This document shows positions 35,257 through 45,284 of a DNA stretch of 64,000 nucleotides, in pieces. The notes under the pieces were generated by a model, which did not search any database, was not told the DNA's origin, and saw only the letters and a list, made by a program, of their open reading frames with translations. The stretch lies in NCBI RefSeq assembly GCF_009828925.2, contig NZ_WUTY02000002.1, positions 186,001-250,000 on the forward strand. Direction: 5' to 3'. The stretch comes from Methylicorpusculum oleiharenae (GTDB taxonomy: Bacteria > Pseudomonadota > Gammaproteobacteria > Methylococcales > Methylomonadaceae). Both the position numbers and the translations under genes were made by a program. The stretch's first letter is position 1. Each line of letters opens with the position of its first letter.

Positions 35257-35478
35257 ATGAAAAATGGGGTCATCATTGTTCTCCTGCTCATCGTTATATG
35301 GTTATCAGTGGTAGTCATTCGCTTAGAGAATTTCAGATATGCTACTCAAGTAGGTTTTTGCGGTGATAAACCCACTGTTTCATTGTTCGCAGAAGATAGG
35401 TATCAATGTCTTAAGAAGGTTCAAACCCGCACGAATTCTTTAGCCCATTTATTTTTTGCACTAGCGGGTGATTTTTGA
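35257..35478 (+). CDS. Cassette gene, small membrane protein
   Basis: 73 residues. One N-terminal membrane segment (GVIIVLLLIVIWLSVVVIRL) is followed by a ~50-residue outside part with two Cys (VGFCGDKPTV, YQCLKKVQ) that could pair. GGGGTA lies before the ATG. It forms a single-gene cassette between IS copies 1 and 2; its own attC starts TTCTAAC at 35487-35492 and is split by IS copy 2. Function unknown. Confidence 0.6.
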   Translation: MKNGVIIVLLLIVIWLSVVVIRLENFRYATQVGFCGDKPTVSLFAEDRYQCLKKVQTRTNSLAHLFFALAGDF

Positions 35479-35806
35479 ATTTTATTTCTAACGAATAAGG
35501 TTAGATTGTGTGAGTAACGCGAACCACAATCTGAACCGATTGTTGGACAAGCCCGGTGATCACAGTGCTGACGGTATGCTTTATATAAGAAAATAGCTTT
35601 TCGGAGTTCTGGGGTAGCGAAGGCCTGGTTACCGCTTCAAGACCCAGAACTCACATAGGAGTGGTGACCTATCGCTTCGATGGCATCGGAAGGCCGCTTT
35701 TGGGGGTATTTTAGCCCTAATTTTGGCCGAACGAAGCTGTCGGCCTTGGAAAGGCCGATGATCGTATGGTGGGTTATGTTAATCGTTTACATAGCCTGTG
35801 GCACCC

Positions 35807-36919
35807 TCAACCCGGTTGGCCGGCGGGCATTGTCTGGCTGCGTAAGATCGGCAGGATGCGCGTTTTCACAATCCGCATTTCTCCGCCGCAGCAGGCGCAG
35901 GTGAGTACCGGCCGTTTTCTCAGCCATGCCAGCGCCCGGTTTGGATTCAAGCCAAGCAGGTATTGCAACAATCCAATCAGCCGTTTGCTGTTGGGATGCA
36001 AAAAGCCGAAGTTGCGGGTGCGCCTGAAGCCCTTGGGTAAGACATGCCGGAGAATCAGCCACAGGAATTGGGCGCCGGGCAGCGTTCGAGTCCGCATTTG
36101 GCGGGTTTTACTGTCTTGGTAGCGAAACGTCACTTGGCCGTCCCGGCAGGCGACAATGTCTTTTTCCTGGATGACGCCTTTATAAAGATAGCGTCCGAGA
36201 TAAACCAACGCCTTATCGCCACTGCCGACGGACTTGACGTCGACGACCCATTTTTCGGGATACCGGTGCGGCAGATCAAGTCCCGCTTGAGTGATCGCTT
36301 CGAGCAGTTTAGCGCGAAAGACCTTGGCCAATGCCTTGTGGTTGAACAAGTAGCCGGTTTGTTTTTTGTCTTGGCCTTTTTTGCCGCGTTTGGTTCGCCA
36401 CAGGCGCTTTTCCGTATCAATGGCCGCCGCCGGTATCACGCAATGGACATGCGGGTGGTAGTCGAGACGGCGGGAATGGGTGTGTAGTACCGTGATAGCG
36501 CCGGCATTGCCTTTGAGCTGCGGGTCGTTTTGCGTGAAGGTTTTCAGTGTCTCCCAGCTACAGCCGGTCATCAAGCTGTAAAGGGTACGTTGCTGTTGCC
36601 AGGCCAGCGCCCTGAGTTCCTTGGGCAAGGTGAAGGTCACCAAAAAATACTCGGCGGGCACCTGCCTTTGCAATTGCCTTTCCAACCATTGTTGAGATTC
36701 GTGAGACTGGCAATGCGGGCAGTTTCGATGGCCGCAGGAATGCGGGACGAAGCGTTGGCTATCGCAGTCATCGCATTTCGCCAGCATGACGGGACTTTGC
36801 GAGGTGCGACAGTGCTTCATGGCGGCTAGTGCTTGCCGGTGACTGGGCAACAGCGAATCTTGATAATGCCCAAGCAAGTCGGCTTCGAAGGTTTCGATGA
36901 CGGTGGATAGTAAAATCAT
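35807..36919 (-). CDS. tnpA: IS91-family HUH transposase, copy 2
   Basis: 370 residues, same as the copy at 33046-34158, with an intact HUH motif, zinc-type N-terminus and catalytic Tyr segment. It overlaps the recombinase stop by ATGA. Intactness and identity to copy 1 indicate recent transposition or recent duplication of the region. Confidence 0.9.
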   Translation of the reverse strand: MILLSTVIETFEADLLGHYQDSLLPSHRQALAAMKHCRTSQSPVMLAKCDDCDSQRFVPHSCGHRNCPHCQSHESQQWLERQLQRQVPAEYFLVTFTLPKELRALAWQQQRTLYSLMTGCSWETLKTFTQNDPQLKGNAGAITVLHTHSRRLDYHPHVHCVIPAAAIDTEKRLWRTKRGKKGQDKKQTGYLFNHKALAKVFRAKLLEAITQAGLDLPHRYPEKWVVDVKSVGSGDKALVYLGRYLYKGVIQEKDIVACRDGQVTFRYQDSKTRQMRTRTLPGAQFLWLILRHVLPKGFRRTRNFGFLHPNSKRLIGLLQYLLGLNPNRALAWLRKRPVLTCACCGGEMRIVKTRILPILRSQTMPAGQPG

Positions 36920-37823
36920 CTGACCTTCCCCCAGTCGATGGCAAAGCCATTCATCAAGGCATTGATCAGTTGGTTGGCGTTCTGATTCGTGCCATCGGTC
37001 AGGTGGGTATAGCGGGCGGTAGTGAGGATACTGTGGTGGCCGAGGATTTTCTGCACTTCCAGCAGATCGACGCCGGCTTCGATCAGATGGGTGGCGTAGC
37101 TGTGACGGAGACAATGCGGGCTAATCTTTTTTTTAAGCCGCAATCTTGCGCGACTTGGCGCAATGTGGCTTGCACGCCGCCGCGATCCAGCGGCGTGATC
37201 GCCTGGCCTGCCCCATTCAAGCCGCCGTGGCGGTTGGGAAACAGCAGGACCGGATTGCGATGGACTTTCCAGAAACGGCGAAGCAAATCCAATGTCACCG
37301 CCGGCAAAGGGACAAGTCTGTCCTTGTTGCCCTTGGCATCGCGGATATGCACGCGCTGGCGTTCGGCGTCTATATCGCCCACTTGCAGCCGCAAGCCCTC
37401 GCCGAGGCGTAGGCCAAGACTGTAGAGCGTAAAAAAGAAGACTCGGTAACTGAGCGTACGAGTGGCCGAGAAAAGCTGCCGCGCCTCTTCCACGGTCACG
37501 ATGTCCGGCAAACGTTGGGCTCTGGGCGGTTTGATCAGACCGGGAGCGACCCAGGGTTTACGCAGCACATGGATATAATAGAATTTAAGGCCGTAGAGAT
37601 CGAGTTTGACCGAACTCCAGGAATGAGACGCCAGCAAATCGGTGAAATAATCGGTCAACTGCGCTTCGGACAGGTTCTCAATCTGTTCGTCGAAATACTC
37701 GCCGACGCGGCGAATAGCACGGGCGTAAGCCTCTATCGTCTTTGGCTGGAGCCCTTTGAGTTTAAGGTGTTTAAGATGGGTTTGATAGTTTTGCTTGAAA
37801 GGGGATTCGGAAGATGTTGTCAT
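36916..37823 (-). CDS. Tyrosine recombinase of the IS91-type element, copy 2 (with -1 frameshift)
   Basis: Same two-frame arrangement as copy 1 (37083-37823 and 36916-37143) joined at the A8 run near 37133. The fused product keeps Arg, H-x-x-R, His and Tyr. The N-terminal core-binding part begins [33 protein letters not shown]. Preservation of the run in all copies argues against random mutation. Confidence 0.8.
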
Positions 37824-37936
37824 TGACGCGTAACCTCATGATTCGTAGTGGAATGTTCCCTCGGAATGAGGGCTTGAGGTTACATTTTATAAAATACCAG
37901 GCGCCGCGACTCTTCTCCGCGTTAGCGGCTTCGTCC

Positions 37937-38022
37937 AACCCGTCGCTCAACCGGAGCGCGGTTATACTACGGGTTCATTTTTCAGCTTTCCGTGTCGCGC
38001 CCGGTTACCTTGATCGTTAGAT
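37937..38022 (+). other. attC site split by IS copy 2
   Basis: It runs from AACCCGTCGCTCAACCGGAGCG to CCCGGTTACCTTGATCGTTAGAT; R' is GTTAGAT. The arms (CAACCGG / CCGGTTA) pair, with a longer variable end. Confidence 0.75.
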
Positions 38023-38030
38023 GGCAGCTA

Positions 38031-38426
38031 ATGCACATGAAACCGCCTCCTCACGTTCATAACGTTCCGCAGTGGGAAGAGCACTGCAGAATGATCCGTG
38101 CGCGTGCGCTCGACCTTATGGAGGGGCGGATGAGCGTTATCGAATCAGCTCGGGCCCTCTCCAAGTTGACGCATTGGTCGGGACTGAGTAACGATCCGGA
38201 CCTGACCGTCTTCATCGCCATCGATTTTGAGACTGACACTCTGCCTGTCGGAGAATTACGCAAATACTGGGCATCACGCGCACTCGAACGCGAGGACGTC
38301 GAGATTGCGAAGGCAGAAGATTTGTATCGTTCCATTGCCATTGAATCAGCTCAACGACTGGCTGAACGATTCGAGTGGTCCCTCGAAGCGAGAGCAACCC
38401 GAAGGAACCTTGGCCATGCTGTCTAA
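38031..38426 (+). CDS. Cassette gene, DUF2489-like hypothetical
   Basis: 131 residues from ATG 38031; a longer GTG frame from 37992 would lie inside attC, so it is rejected. Motifs: IRARALDLMEGRMSVIESARALSKL and FIAIDFETDTLPVGELRKYWASRALE, a pattern I associate with DUF2489-type cassette proteins. It looks like a small soluble helical protein. Its attC begins GTCTAACAACACGCTCAACGCC at its stop. Confidence 0.6.
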   Translation: MHMKPPPHVHNVPQWEEHCRMIRARALDLMEGRMSVIESARALSKLTHWSGLSNDPDLTVFIAIDFETDTLPVGELRKYWASRALEREDVEIAKAEDLYRSIAIESAQRLAERFEWSLEARATRRNLGHAV

Positions 38427-38516
38427 CAACACGCTCAACGCCGACCGCCAACAGGCTAGAGCCTGTTGGCCGACACCGCGCGTGCGCGATGCCGGCGGTT
38501 TGCGTGAGCGATGGGC
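38421..38516 (+). other. attC site with altered R' box
   Basis: R'' GTCTAACAA and L'' CGCTCAACGCCGACC pair with GGCGGTTTGCGTGAGCG. The long arms hold GCCAACAGGC...GCCTGTTGGC. The closing box reads GATGGGC in place of GTTGGGC, so a T-to-A change may have weakened recombination here. Confidence 0.7.
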
Positions 38517-38765
38517 AGCAAGCCAATGACGCCCGAAGATCGACTTGAAGTTCAATTTACCATCACGTCTGACGAGGCAATTGTCCTGTTTGAATTTCTT
38601 CAACGCTTCAGCAACACGGATAAATTGGTCATTGAGGATCAAGCTGAAGAACGAGCACTCTGGAACCTCTGCTGCGTTTTTGAAACGAACCTAGCCATGC
38701 CGTTTGACAAAGACTATCCGGATTTTTTGCGTGAAGCGCGGGAGCGGTTGCGCGATGAACCCTAG
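38511..38765 (+). CDS. Cassette gene, small hypothetical protein
   Basis: 84 residues; ATG 38511 lies inside the altered R' box and the true start may be the second Met at 38526. The acidic/helical sequence (DRLEVQFTITSDEAIVLFEFLQRFSNTDKL) lacks known motifs. It is the last cassette before the array end, with attC following at 38771. Confidence 0.55.
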   Translation: MGSKPMTPEDRLEVQFTITSDEAIVLFEFLQRFSNTDKLVIEDQAEERALWNLCCVFETNLAMPFDKDYPDFLREARERLRDEP

Positions 38766-38770
38766 TTTGC

Positions 38771-38858
38771 CGCCTAACTTGGCGCTCAACCTCGCTCCTT
38801 TCAGTCGCTGGACGCTGCGCGATAAAGCCGCGCAGCGCCGGTTAGCTCTACGTTGAAT
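38771..38858 (+). other. Terminal attC site
   Basis: R'' CGCCTAACTT, L'' GGCGCTCAACC; L' GCGCCGGTTAGCTCTACG and R' GTTGAAT. The arms CGCTGGACGCTGCGCG / CGCGCAGCG fold. It is the last recognisable cassette border. Confidence 0.8.
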
Positions 38859-38920
38859 GTCAGCTCATTGGCCGCCTGCCGACATTAAGCGCAAACCTTC
38901 GACCGTCAAGTACGGGTCAC

Positions 38921-38938
38921 TATGGATAGCTATCCATA
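38921..38938. repeat. 18-bp perfect palindrome, right copy
   Basis: TATGGATAGCTATCCATA, the same core as at 29208-29227, lies just beyond the last attC. Both copies are at integron borders. Confidence 0.65.
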
Positions 38939-38943
38939 AATAA

Positions 38944-39362
38944 CGACCCCTATGTATAGTGCCCAACTATGAATAGATGGGATTTATTTCGACGTTTACC
39001 CCACCAACCACTAGCTGTTGCCAGTGGAGTGCTACACATAGTTTTAATGCTTGGCGGGCTGCGTAAACTCCTTCCCTGTTGGACGATAGCTTTAATGGAT
39101 GAAATTCACGGCGTCATTAATGCAAGTTAGGCATGAAATCATAAAAAACGGGAGCGAATTTGCACTCAATCAGTTGTCTGCATGAGTGAAGGTTGGCAGA
39201 GGTCGTTGAAATTTCGGAAGCGAATAAATCTTCACCTCAGAAATTCGGTAAAACTATGTAAAGCTTCTGAGCTGAGGGGTGTTTGAAACTCCAGTGAAAC
39301 CAGCCTTTGCCGCAGATGGAAATTTACGGCTATACATAGTTGCACACTATACATAGGGGGCG
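38944..39362. mobile_element. MITE-like element with ~33-bp inverted ends
   Basis: The ends 38944-38976 and 39330-39362 are inverted with about 29 of 33 matches (outer CCCCTATGTATAGTG). The 419-bp unit has no ORF. TAA stands next to both ends. MITE-like units at integron borders are known to help mobilise cassettes in other systems; here that is inference. Confidence 0.65.
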
Positions 39363-39422
39363 TAACAAGACGGTATAATCCAACCCAACCAAGCCAAGAG
39401 CTATCCGACAGTCAAATTCCAA

Positions 39423-39488
39423 CCACTTGATCAAGTTCAATGATCAAGATTGTCGGCCTTCATTCCAACTTCATTTTGCAGATAGCCG
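39423..39488 (-). repeat. 66-bp inverted repeat, right copy
   Basis: Reverse complement of 29139-29204 with about seven mismatches. It ends 1 base before the stop codon region of the gene at 39490, so one copy may originally have been that gene's 3' flank. Confidence 0.8.
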
Positions 39489-39489
39489 T

Positions 39490-39861
39490 TTATCTACCAT
39501 CGCCTTTTCGTTCTCTTTGATAGGCGGCCCTGTCATCTTCAAAAGCGCTATCGATACTCCGCAAGCCATCAGTAAGTGATTGAACCTTTTTTTCTTCGGC
39601 AGGCGCGGCTTCAGGATCTTCAATCAAAACAGCGCGAAAACCCTTTTTCATAAAAGCTTCAATCCGTGCTTTGATCACAAGCGGCAATTGCATGGCGAAG
39701 AAATCGAATTGCTGTGAAGCGCGTTCGATTAGGGTTTGCGCCTGATTATTTTCAGAATCAGGAGCGGCTCCCTCATTATTTGCCATTGCCGCTCCTGCTA
39801 TCAAAAGTAGCGATAAGATTAACCCGTGATTAATCAATAAAGCAACGCCACGGCTCATCAA
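39490..39861 (-). CDS. Small periplasmic hypothetical protein
   Basis: 123 residues. Signal peptide (LINHGLILSLLLIAGAAMA) followed by an acidic, helical body (QTLIERASQQFDFFAMQLPLVIKARIEAFMKKGFRAVLIEDPEAAPAEEKK). Its start overlaps the stop of the giant gene by 4 bases, so it is co-translated. It may assist export or folding of that protein (inference). No family recognised. Confidence 0.65.
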   Translation of the reverse strand: MMSRGVALLINHGLILSLLLIAGAAMANNEGAAPDSENNQAQTLIERASQQFDFFAMQLPLVIKARIEAFMKKGFRAVLIEDPEAAPAEEKKVQSLTDGLRSIDSAFEDDRAAYQRERKGDGR

Positions 39862-42800
39862 TAATTAACATGAATAGACACCGGAACAGATAATTCCTTG
39901 GCGTCATCCATGGCAATGATAGTCACTTTGGCAGACTGGGGTTGTCCGGATTTGCTGAAACTGATCCGGTAGGATGTTGAGCCAATCGGTTGGTCGTTTA
40001 CCCGCCACGAATAACCAATAACTTTGCCGTCAGGATCGGTGCATTTTGATTCAACATAGACAACAAATGAATTTGGTTTTGAGATCAATTCACAGGTGGG
40101 CAATTGGTTTTTAGTTAAGTGAATATGTGCATTAGAGGTCATGGTTTTACCCATTTTGCTATGCAGCGTGTAGCTAATGGTGTGGTCACCAGGTTCAGCA
40201 ATAGTGGTGATCATAAAAGGTCGATTCTGATACTCATCAATGACTGCTCCATCAACAGACCAAGATTGGGCGATAACAGAATCCAGCGGATGACCGCCGG
40301 AAACAGTAGGCCTAACCGTGATTGACATAGGGGCCCGATCAGCTAGATTGGACTTTGCAAGCCTGAGTTGAGCTCTATAAGGCACCGGTTCTTCTGCTGA
40401 GACCTGCTGATTCAATACGGTTTGATGGCCTCGTTTATCCTTGATGGTAATGGAAACAATGTACTGACCCGCCTGTAAAACTTGGACCATTGCCCTGGAA
40501 GGGGAGGCTTCATTACTGCGACCGTTCACACTTTCTGGATATGACCAGTGATAACTAAGCCCCTCAAAGCGGGTATTCATTTTTGGTGCGTCATGAGTGA
40601 CCTGCAAAGCAAGGTCTGAGGGCGCTTGTGGCGTAAATTGTTTAACGGACACGGTGAAGTTTGGCCAGACATATTGCCATGGCACGTATTTTATAGTGGT
40701 TTCTTTAGACGTAGTCTCTTTATAGCCGCTGACCCATGATCGAAAAATCAATGGTTTGGTATCAATCAAATCCTGAGTAGTCGGCGTCCAATCTAGCGTT
40801 CGTCCCGATACAGTTTTACCATCAGGTAACTGCCATTCGGTAATCAAGTTATTGACACTTTGGATTGAACCCCATGACGGCCTGGCAGTGCCAGTATAGC
40901 GATAAGTCTTGCCCGTTTCGACATTGCGCGGTCCTTGTGCGTTAATAGTCGGGCTGCTCGGGGCTGTAATACCGAGATGGCTACGGATTGTTGTCCAGGA
41001 ATTAGGGTCTGTTTCACTGGTATTTGAAGGTCTGGATCGTAAGGTGAGTGAGACCTTTCCTTCTGATTGCGGGGTAAATGTAATCGTTTTTCCGGTGAAT
41101 CTTTCTCTGCCTGTTGACGAGTCAATCGTCCATTGATCAACAGTATCCCGAATGGCTGAACCATTATTTAGATGCTCTGCTGAAAAAGTAACCGGTTGAT
41201 CTGGGTGGGCGTGGCGAGGGCCTATAATCTTAGCGACAACCTTGGCGTAGGAGAATAATTCAACCGGATCAGAGTAACTTTCTAACAAGGTGTTTTTATT
41301 AACCATTTTAACCCGGATCAACTTTTTCCCGGGCGAATCCATAGCCAGGCTATAGGCGAACGTATTGGCAGGATTGTAGTTTATCCACGTAGATCCCTCA
41401 TCATCGCTTTCATACCAAGTGGCACTCTGGAGAGCGGCACGGTTGTCTAAAGTCATGTTCAGTTTTAAACGGAATGCTTTGGGCCAAGGTGCTTCACGGG
41501 TATTTGCAACTACAGTTCCTTGAATAGGAGATCCCTTAACGACTTGCACATAACGCGTTGGTGAAAGCAGTGTGCTTTCAAGCCCCTCAACCGAAGAGAC
41601 TAACTCGGCAGCAGCGGTTAATTTCATGAAATGATGCCCCGATGGATTGATACGAAAAGTAGCAACTCCATCAACCAAATCCACAGATTCAGTCACCGCC
41701 TGTCTATCAGGATCATTGTTGGTCTCGGCTAGAATTTTAACGCGCCAATTACCCATCGTCTCCGGGGTGTATTTAACGCCGTTTTTTAATAACTTACCCA
41801 CCCTGACCCTAACGGTAATCATTTCCGTGTCAGGCGTTTTTGTCGGCGTGTCGATAGACAGCCGCATGTTACTTTCAGTCCCGCCTACAGCCGTGATCAG
41901 GTACTCTTTAAATAGCTGTGGGTAATCTTGCCAGGCAACCCGCAACCTTAAATTCCTTTCTTCCAGCAATTTAAGCTCTGGTGTTGTAACCCAGTAACCG
42001 GCGCCATTAGAAACGTTTTCACGCTCGAAATTTTGAGCGCTATCCTGGATGGAAATTTTCATCTTGGCTGCGGTTGTGACGCCCGCTGAAACGATTGCTC
42101 GTGTTACCGCTTGGTTGAGGGGAACGTAGTATTTATTGGCAATGATTTTTTGACCCCCTCTAAGGGTTAATTCGGGAGGTGGTAGTTCATTAACGGTAAC
42201 ATCAAAGTGGCTGTTTTGTAAGATCATGCTAGATCCGTTGGGGAAATAGCGTTTTATCGATAAACCCAGGGTCGTTCTACCTATCTTATTTAAAGAGCCT
42301 TCTAGTTTATACTGATTAAGGGACAATTTTTTGGTCAAACTGTCTGTGCCGGTAGTCGTGACAAAGCACGCACGTTTACCCCTTGATGCTTCTATTTCAG
42401 CAGTTTGTTCGTTGTCAAATAACACACACAACGGTCCTGATAATTGCTTTAATGTTAAATTCAGTTTTTCAATGCCAATGAAAACGTTATTTTTTCCAGT
42501 AAATTCGAATTGAGATTGGATAACAGCTGTTACCCTGATGGTTTTAGTGATGGGTTTAGCGTCGTAGCGGACGCCGGATGCCCAACGAGATACCCTCGCT
42601 TGTAGTGTGTATTCACCAACAACGTAAGGATAACCCGACAACGTGGGCAAACCTGACGCATCAAAATTGGCTTGCATAGCTTGAATGTTCGTAGTTAATG
42701 TCACATAACATTTTTTTGTATCATTCTCGGCTTCGGATTGGACGCTGGTTAATGAGCAATTGGTATTGCGTAATGACTGAAGACTCGCCTGAAGATGGAC

Positions 42801-45284
42801 TTCCCCTTGAGGAATGACTTCATGACTTACATTTAACGCGGGCAAAGTAACGTCTTCAACAGAGAAAGCCTGGGTTTTAAGCTGAGTTCCGGCTGCACCC
42901 GTAATGCTGAGTTCAGCCGTGTAGTCACCGACGGTTAGACCGGTTCCAGAGCGAGTCAAGGTGGCATTGTCACCATGAGCAAGCGATGATAAAGGCAAGG
43001 TCTCAACCGTTTGAAAACCCTTTTTAATGACTAACGAACCTGTCAAAGGGCCATTGCAGGAATAGGCTTTATAGACGGCTGAATAACGGGGTATCTCGTT
43101 GGGCAATAATTTGGGAATATCCAGGGTATTAATAACCGGCGCGGCACAAGACACCACGGTGTTTCTTATCACTTGACCCACCTTAACCATAGCGGTGCCA
43201 TCGTGCTTAAATACTTCCGCGGTGATGTCATAGTTTCCGGCACCGCTTATAATTCCTGACAGTGCGGGCAAGTCCCCCGTATTATCCCGCACTAATCCAG
43301 GCGCTGAAGAGTGTAAGGTCAGATGACACTTAGACGGATCCGTCATTGCCGCAGCCAGATCAGTGGTAAATGGACAATTGATCTGCGTTGGGTGGGTTAA
43401 TTTAGCCTGTACATGGGTTTCATTAATGATGACCTGTTGCGATGGCGATACCGTCAGATTCGGTAGGTTGATTGCATTAACCGTGAGTAGGGCGGTCCTG
43501 CTTGTTGATCCTGAGTCACTTGCTGCGGTCAGGCGAACGATATAAGTTCCAAGGGAAGCTATACCATGACTGAGGAATGGTCTGACTTGGTTAATACCTT
43601 TTGGGGTCGACTGGTTAATCCCTGAGACGACCTCGACGCTATTGCCGTCAAGCACATCCAATTTGACGCGACTGTTAGTCGAGCATTCTGGAAAGGAATA
43701 AGTGGCATCGGCATAAAAGGGCGCTGCTTGCAAAACCGAACTGACTGGCAGCGATAAGGATGAGATGGTTGGATTATCGCAGAGTACATTGATAGTCCCA
43801 TTACTCACCAGAGTCGCACCACCCTTATCAGTGACTCTGAACTTAAAGGATAAAGTCCCAGAGAATTTACCGTCGGCAGGGGGCGTGTACAGGAAACTGC
43901 CAGAGTCGATAGACAGTGTCCCCGCCGTAGGTTGTTCTGTAATACTGTAAGTAAATGCCTCTGATTTGCCGGCTGTGACATTGGGGTCGATGATTGTTGG
44001 GAGGGTAAGATCGCTAGCGACTGTAGATCCAGCCGATAATGTTAGCACCGCAGTGGTGGGCGGTGCATTGGCCCACCCCTCGGCTAGATTGCTTTGGGGA
44101 CCAATGAGTGAGCCGACGATTACTTTTAACGTATAAAAGTAGGAGGCAACACCTTGGACTGTTGAGTCTTGGTAGCTACTGACGGGTACCGATGTCAGCG
44201 TGGCAATCTTGGTAGGGGGCGCTGTTGGACTCGAAGCCCGCCAGATTTCGTAACCCGTTGCATCGGGATGACTGGGCCATTGAAGTCTGATATTGCCGGT
44301 TGATGTTCCTTGGCTAGTCGTGACATCAGTCAAAATCGGAACAATCTTGCCAAAACCTACGTCTTGATCAGAGTCCGGACTGAATAATATATTGCCTGGT
44401 TGCTCATCATTTTTTGCTACGACTGTATAGAATTGGTGCGTACTGCTCAAACCTGTGTTATGAACAAAACTGGCGGATGTTAAATTAGAAGCCAACAAGC
44501 TGCCTTTATCGCCGGACCTGAACGATCGATAAAGATCGTATTTTGTCGCATCCGGGCTCGGCGTCCAGGTAATTAAAATGCGACCATATTCCGTTCCATC
44601 GGTTGCATTAAGATTTTGAACTTTGTTCGGTCTGATTAATCCAGTTCGTGTCCAAAATTGAGTGCCATCAGTATGACTTAGGCCGTGCAAACCCGTTGGA
44701 TTGTCTCCCGTAACCCAAATAGTGCCGTTGGTCCTTAACGCGAGCGAATGGTAAATGCCAATTGAAGTAAAAGAAACTTGATCGAAAACTTGTTTCCAGT
44801 AAGGGGTAAAAGTCGATCCATCACCGTTTTGTCCGGTTGAAGTTCCTCTGCCGGCGGACCAGAGAGAGCCGTCATTCAGGGTAGCAAGAACCACATTGTT
44901 TACCGACAAAGCGCCTTCTGTTGCGGAAACATCCTTAACATTATCCAGAACTTTACGAAATGCCGTTGTTGTAAAACGACCCGAGCCATCAGGTAGATTG
45001 GTATTACCTCTGAACGCCCACAGGCTGTTGTCGTATCGTAACGACAAAATCACATAACTATTAACGCAACTAGAGCCACAGTTCCCATAGACGACAGTTT
45101 GTATCTTTTTAATACCGGTTGATCTTTGTGTTGAGCCTTCGAACAAACTACCATCATTTCTGAGGGTAACAATAACCGGCGTGGTGCCCGATAGCACAGA
45201 GGTGATTTGCTTAATATTCGTATGCGGGGAGTCGCTATTTTTGCGAAAGCTTGTTTTGGGCATCCCAGCCCAATCAAGCAGCAA
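39858..45284 (-). CDS. Giant secreted RCC1/FN3/Ig-like protein, main part
   Basis: 1,808 residues visible. RCC1-type repeats (~30-215; NDGSLWSAGRGTSTGQNGDG, YHSLALRTNGTIWVTGDNP), two FN3-like domains (~225-305, 320-400), a cadherin-like domain (~410-505) and then many Ig-like modules with Cys pairs up to the end (CELISKPNSFVVYVESKC). No membrane segment. It is probably exported or surface-bound and adhesive; large Ig-like proteins are known on conjugative plasmids. The signal peptide is missing: it lies in the 45476-46252 ORF, separated by an insert. Confidence 0.75.
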   Translation of the reverse strand: MLLDWAGMPKTSFRKNSDSPHTNIKQITSVLSGTTPVIVTLRNDGSLFEGSTQRSTGIKKIQTVVYGNCGSSCVNSYVILSLRYDNSLWAFRGNTNLPDGSGRFTTTAFRKVLDNVKDVSATEGALSVNNVVLATLNDGSLWSAGRGTSTGQNGDGSTFTPYWKQVFDQVSFTSIGIYHSLALRTNGTIWVTGDNPTGLHGLSHTDGTQFWTRTGLIRPNKVQNLNATDGTEYGRILITWTPSPDATKYDLYRSFRSGDKGSLLASNLTSASFVHNTGLSSTHQFYTVVAKNDEQPGNILFSPDSDQDVGFGKIVPILTDVTTSQGTSTGNIRLQWPSHPDATGYEIWRASSPTAPPTKIATLTSVPVSSYQDSTVQGVASYFYTLKVIVGSLIGPQSNLAEGWANAPPTTAVLTLSAGSTVASDLTLPTIIDPNVTAGKSEAFTYSITEQPTAGTLSIDSGSFLYTPPADGKFSGTLSFKFRVTDKGGATLVSNGTINVLCDNPTISSLSLPVSSVLQAAPFYADATYSFPECSTNSRVKLDVLDGNSVEVVSGINQSTPKGINQVRPFLSHGIASLGTYIVRLTAASDSGSTSRTALLTVNAINLPNLTVSPSQQVIINETHVQAKLTHPTQINCPFTTDLAAAMTDPSKCHLTLHSSAPGLVRDNTGDLPALSGIISGAGNYDITAEVFKHDGTAMVKVGQVIRNTVVSCAAPVINTLDIPKLLPNEIPRYSAVYKAYSCNGPLTGSLVIKKGFQTVETLPLSSLAHGDNATLTRSGTGLTVGDYTAELSITGAAGTQLKTQAFSVEDVTLPALNVSHEVIPQGEVHLQASLQSLRNTNCSLTSVQSEAENDTKKCYVTLTTNIQAMQANFDASGLPTLSGYPYVVGEYTLQARVSRWASGVRYDAKPITKTIRVTAVIQSQFEFTGKNNVFIGIEKLNLTLKQLSGPLCVLFDNEQTAEIEASRGKRACFVTTTGTDSLTKKLSLNQYKLEGSLNKIGRTTLGLSIKRYFPNGSSMILQNSHFDVTVNELPPPELTLRGGQKIIANKYYVPLNQAVTRAIVSAGVTTAAKMKISIQDSAQNFERENVSNGAGYWVTTPELKLLEERNLRLRVAWQDYPQLFKEYLITAVGGTESNMRLSIDTPTKTPDTEMITVRVRVGKLLKNGVKYTPETMGNWRVKILAETNNDPDRQAVTESVDLVDGVATFRINPSGHHFMKLTAAAELVSSVEGLESTLLSPTRYVQVVKGSPIQGTVVANTREAPWPKAFRLKLNMTLDNRAALQSATWYESDDEGSTWINYNPANTFAYSLAMDSPGKKLIRVKMVNKNTLLESYSDPVELFSYAKVVAKIIGPRHAHPDQPVTFSAEHLNNGSAIRDTVDQWTIDSSTGRERFTGKTITFTPQSEGKVSLTLRSRPSNTSETDPNSWTTIRSHLGITAPSSPTINAQGPRNVETGKTYRYTGTARPSWGSIQSVNNLITEWQLPDGKTVSGRTLDWTPTTQDLIDTKPLIFRSWVSGYKETTSKETTIKYVPWQYVWPNFTVSVKQFTPQAPSDLALQVTHDAPKMNTRFEGLSYHWSYPESVNGRSNEASPSRAMVQVLQAGQYIVSITIKDKRGHQTVLNQQVSAEEPVPYRAQLRLAKSNLADRAPMSITVRPTVSGGHPLDSVIAQSWSVDGAVIDEYQNRPFMITTIAEPGDHTISYTLHSKMGKTMTSNAHIHLTKNQLPTCELISKPNSFVVYVESKCTDPDGKVIGYSWRVNDQPIGSTSYRISFSKSGQPQSAKVTIIAMDDAKELSVPVSIHVNY

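Larger units (their letters stand above)
35493..37936 (-). mobile_element. IS91-family element with tyrosine recombinase, copy 2
   Basis: Apparent exact copy of 32732-35175 (offset 2,761). The left flank TTCTAAC and right flank AACCCGTCGCTCAACC rejoin to a clean attC start if one AAC is removed, so insertion into an R'' box is directly readable here. Same orientation as copies 1 and 3. Confidence 0.88.

Noticed and set aside
37992-38030. GTG-initiated extension of the DUF2489-like cassette gene
   Set aside because: These codons lie within the attC site, so translation most likely starts at ATG 38031.
40844-41164. Short ORFs antisense or out of frame in the giant gene
   Set aside because: They overlap a clear long coding frame and have no features of their own.
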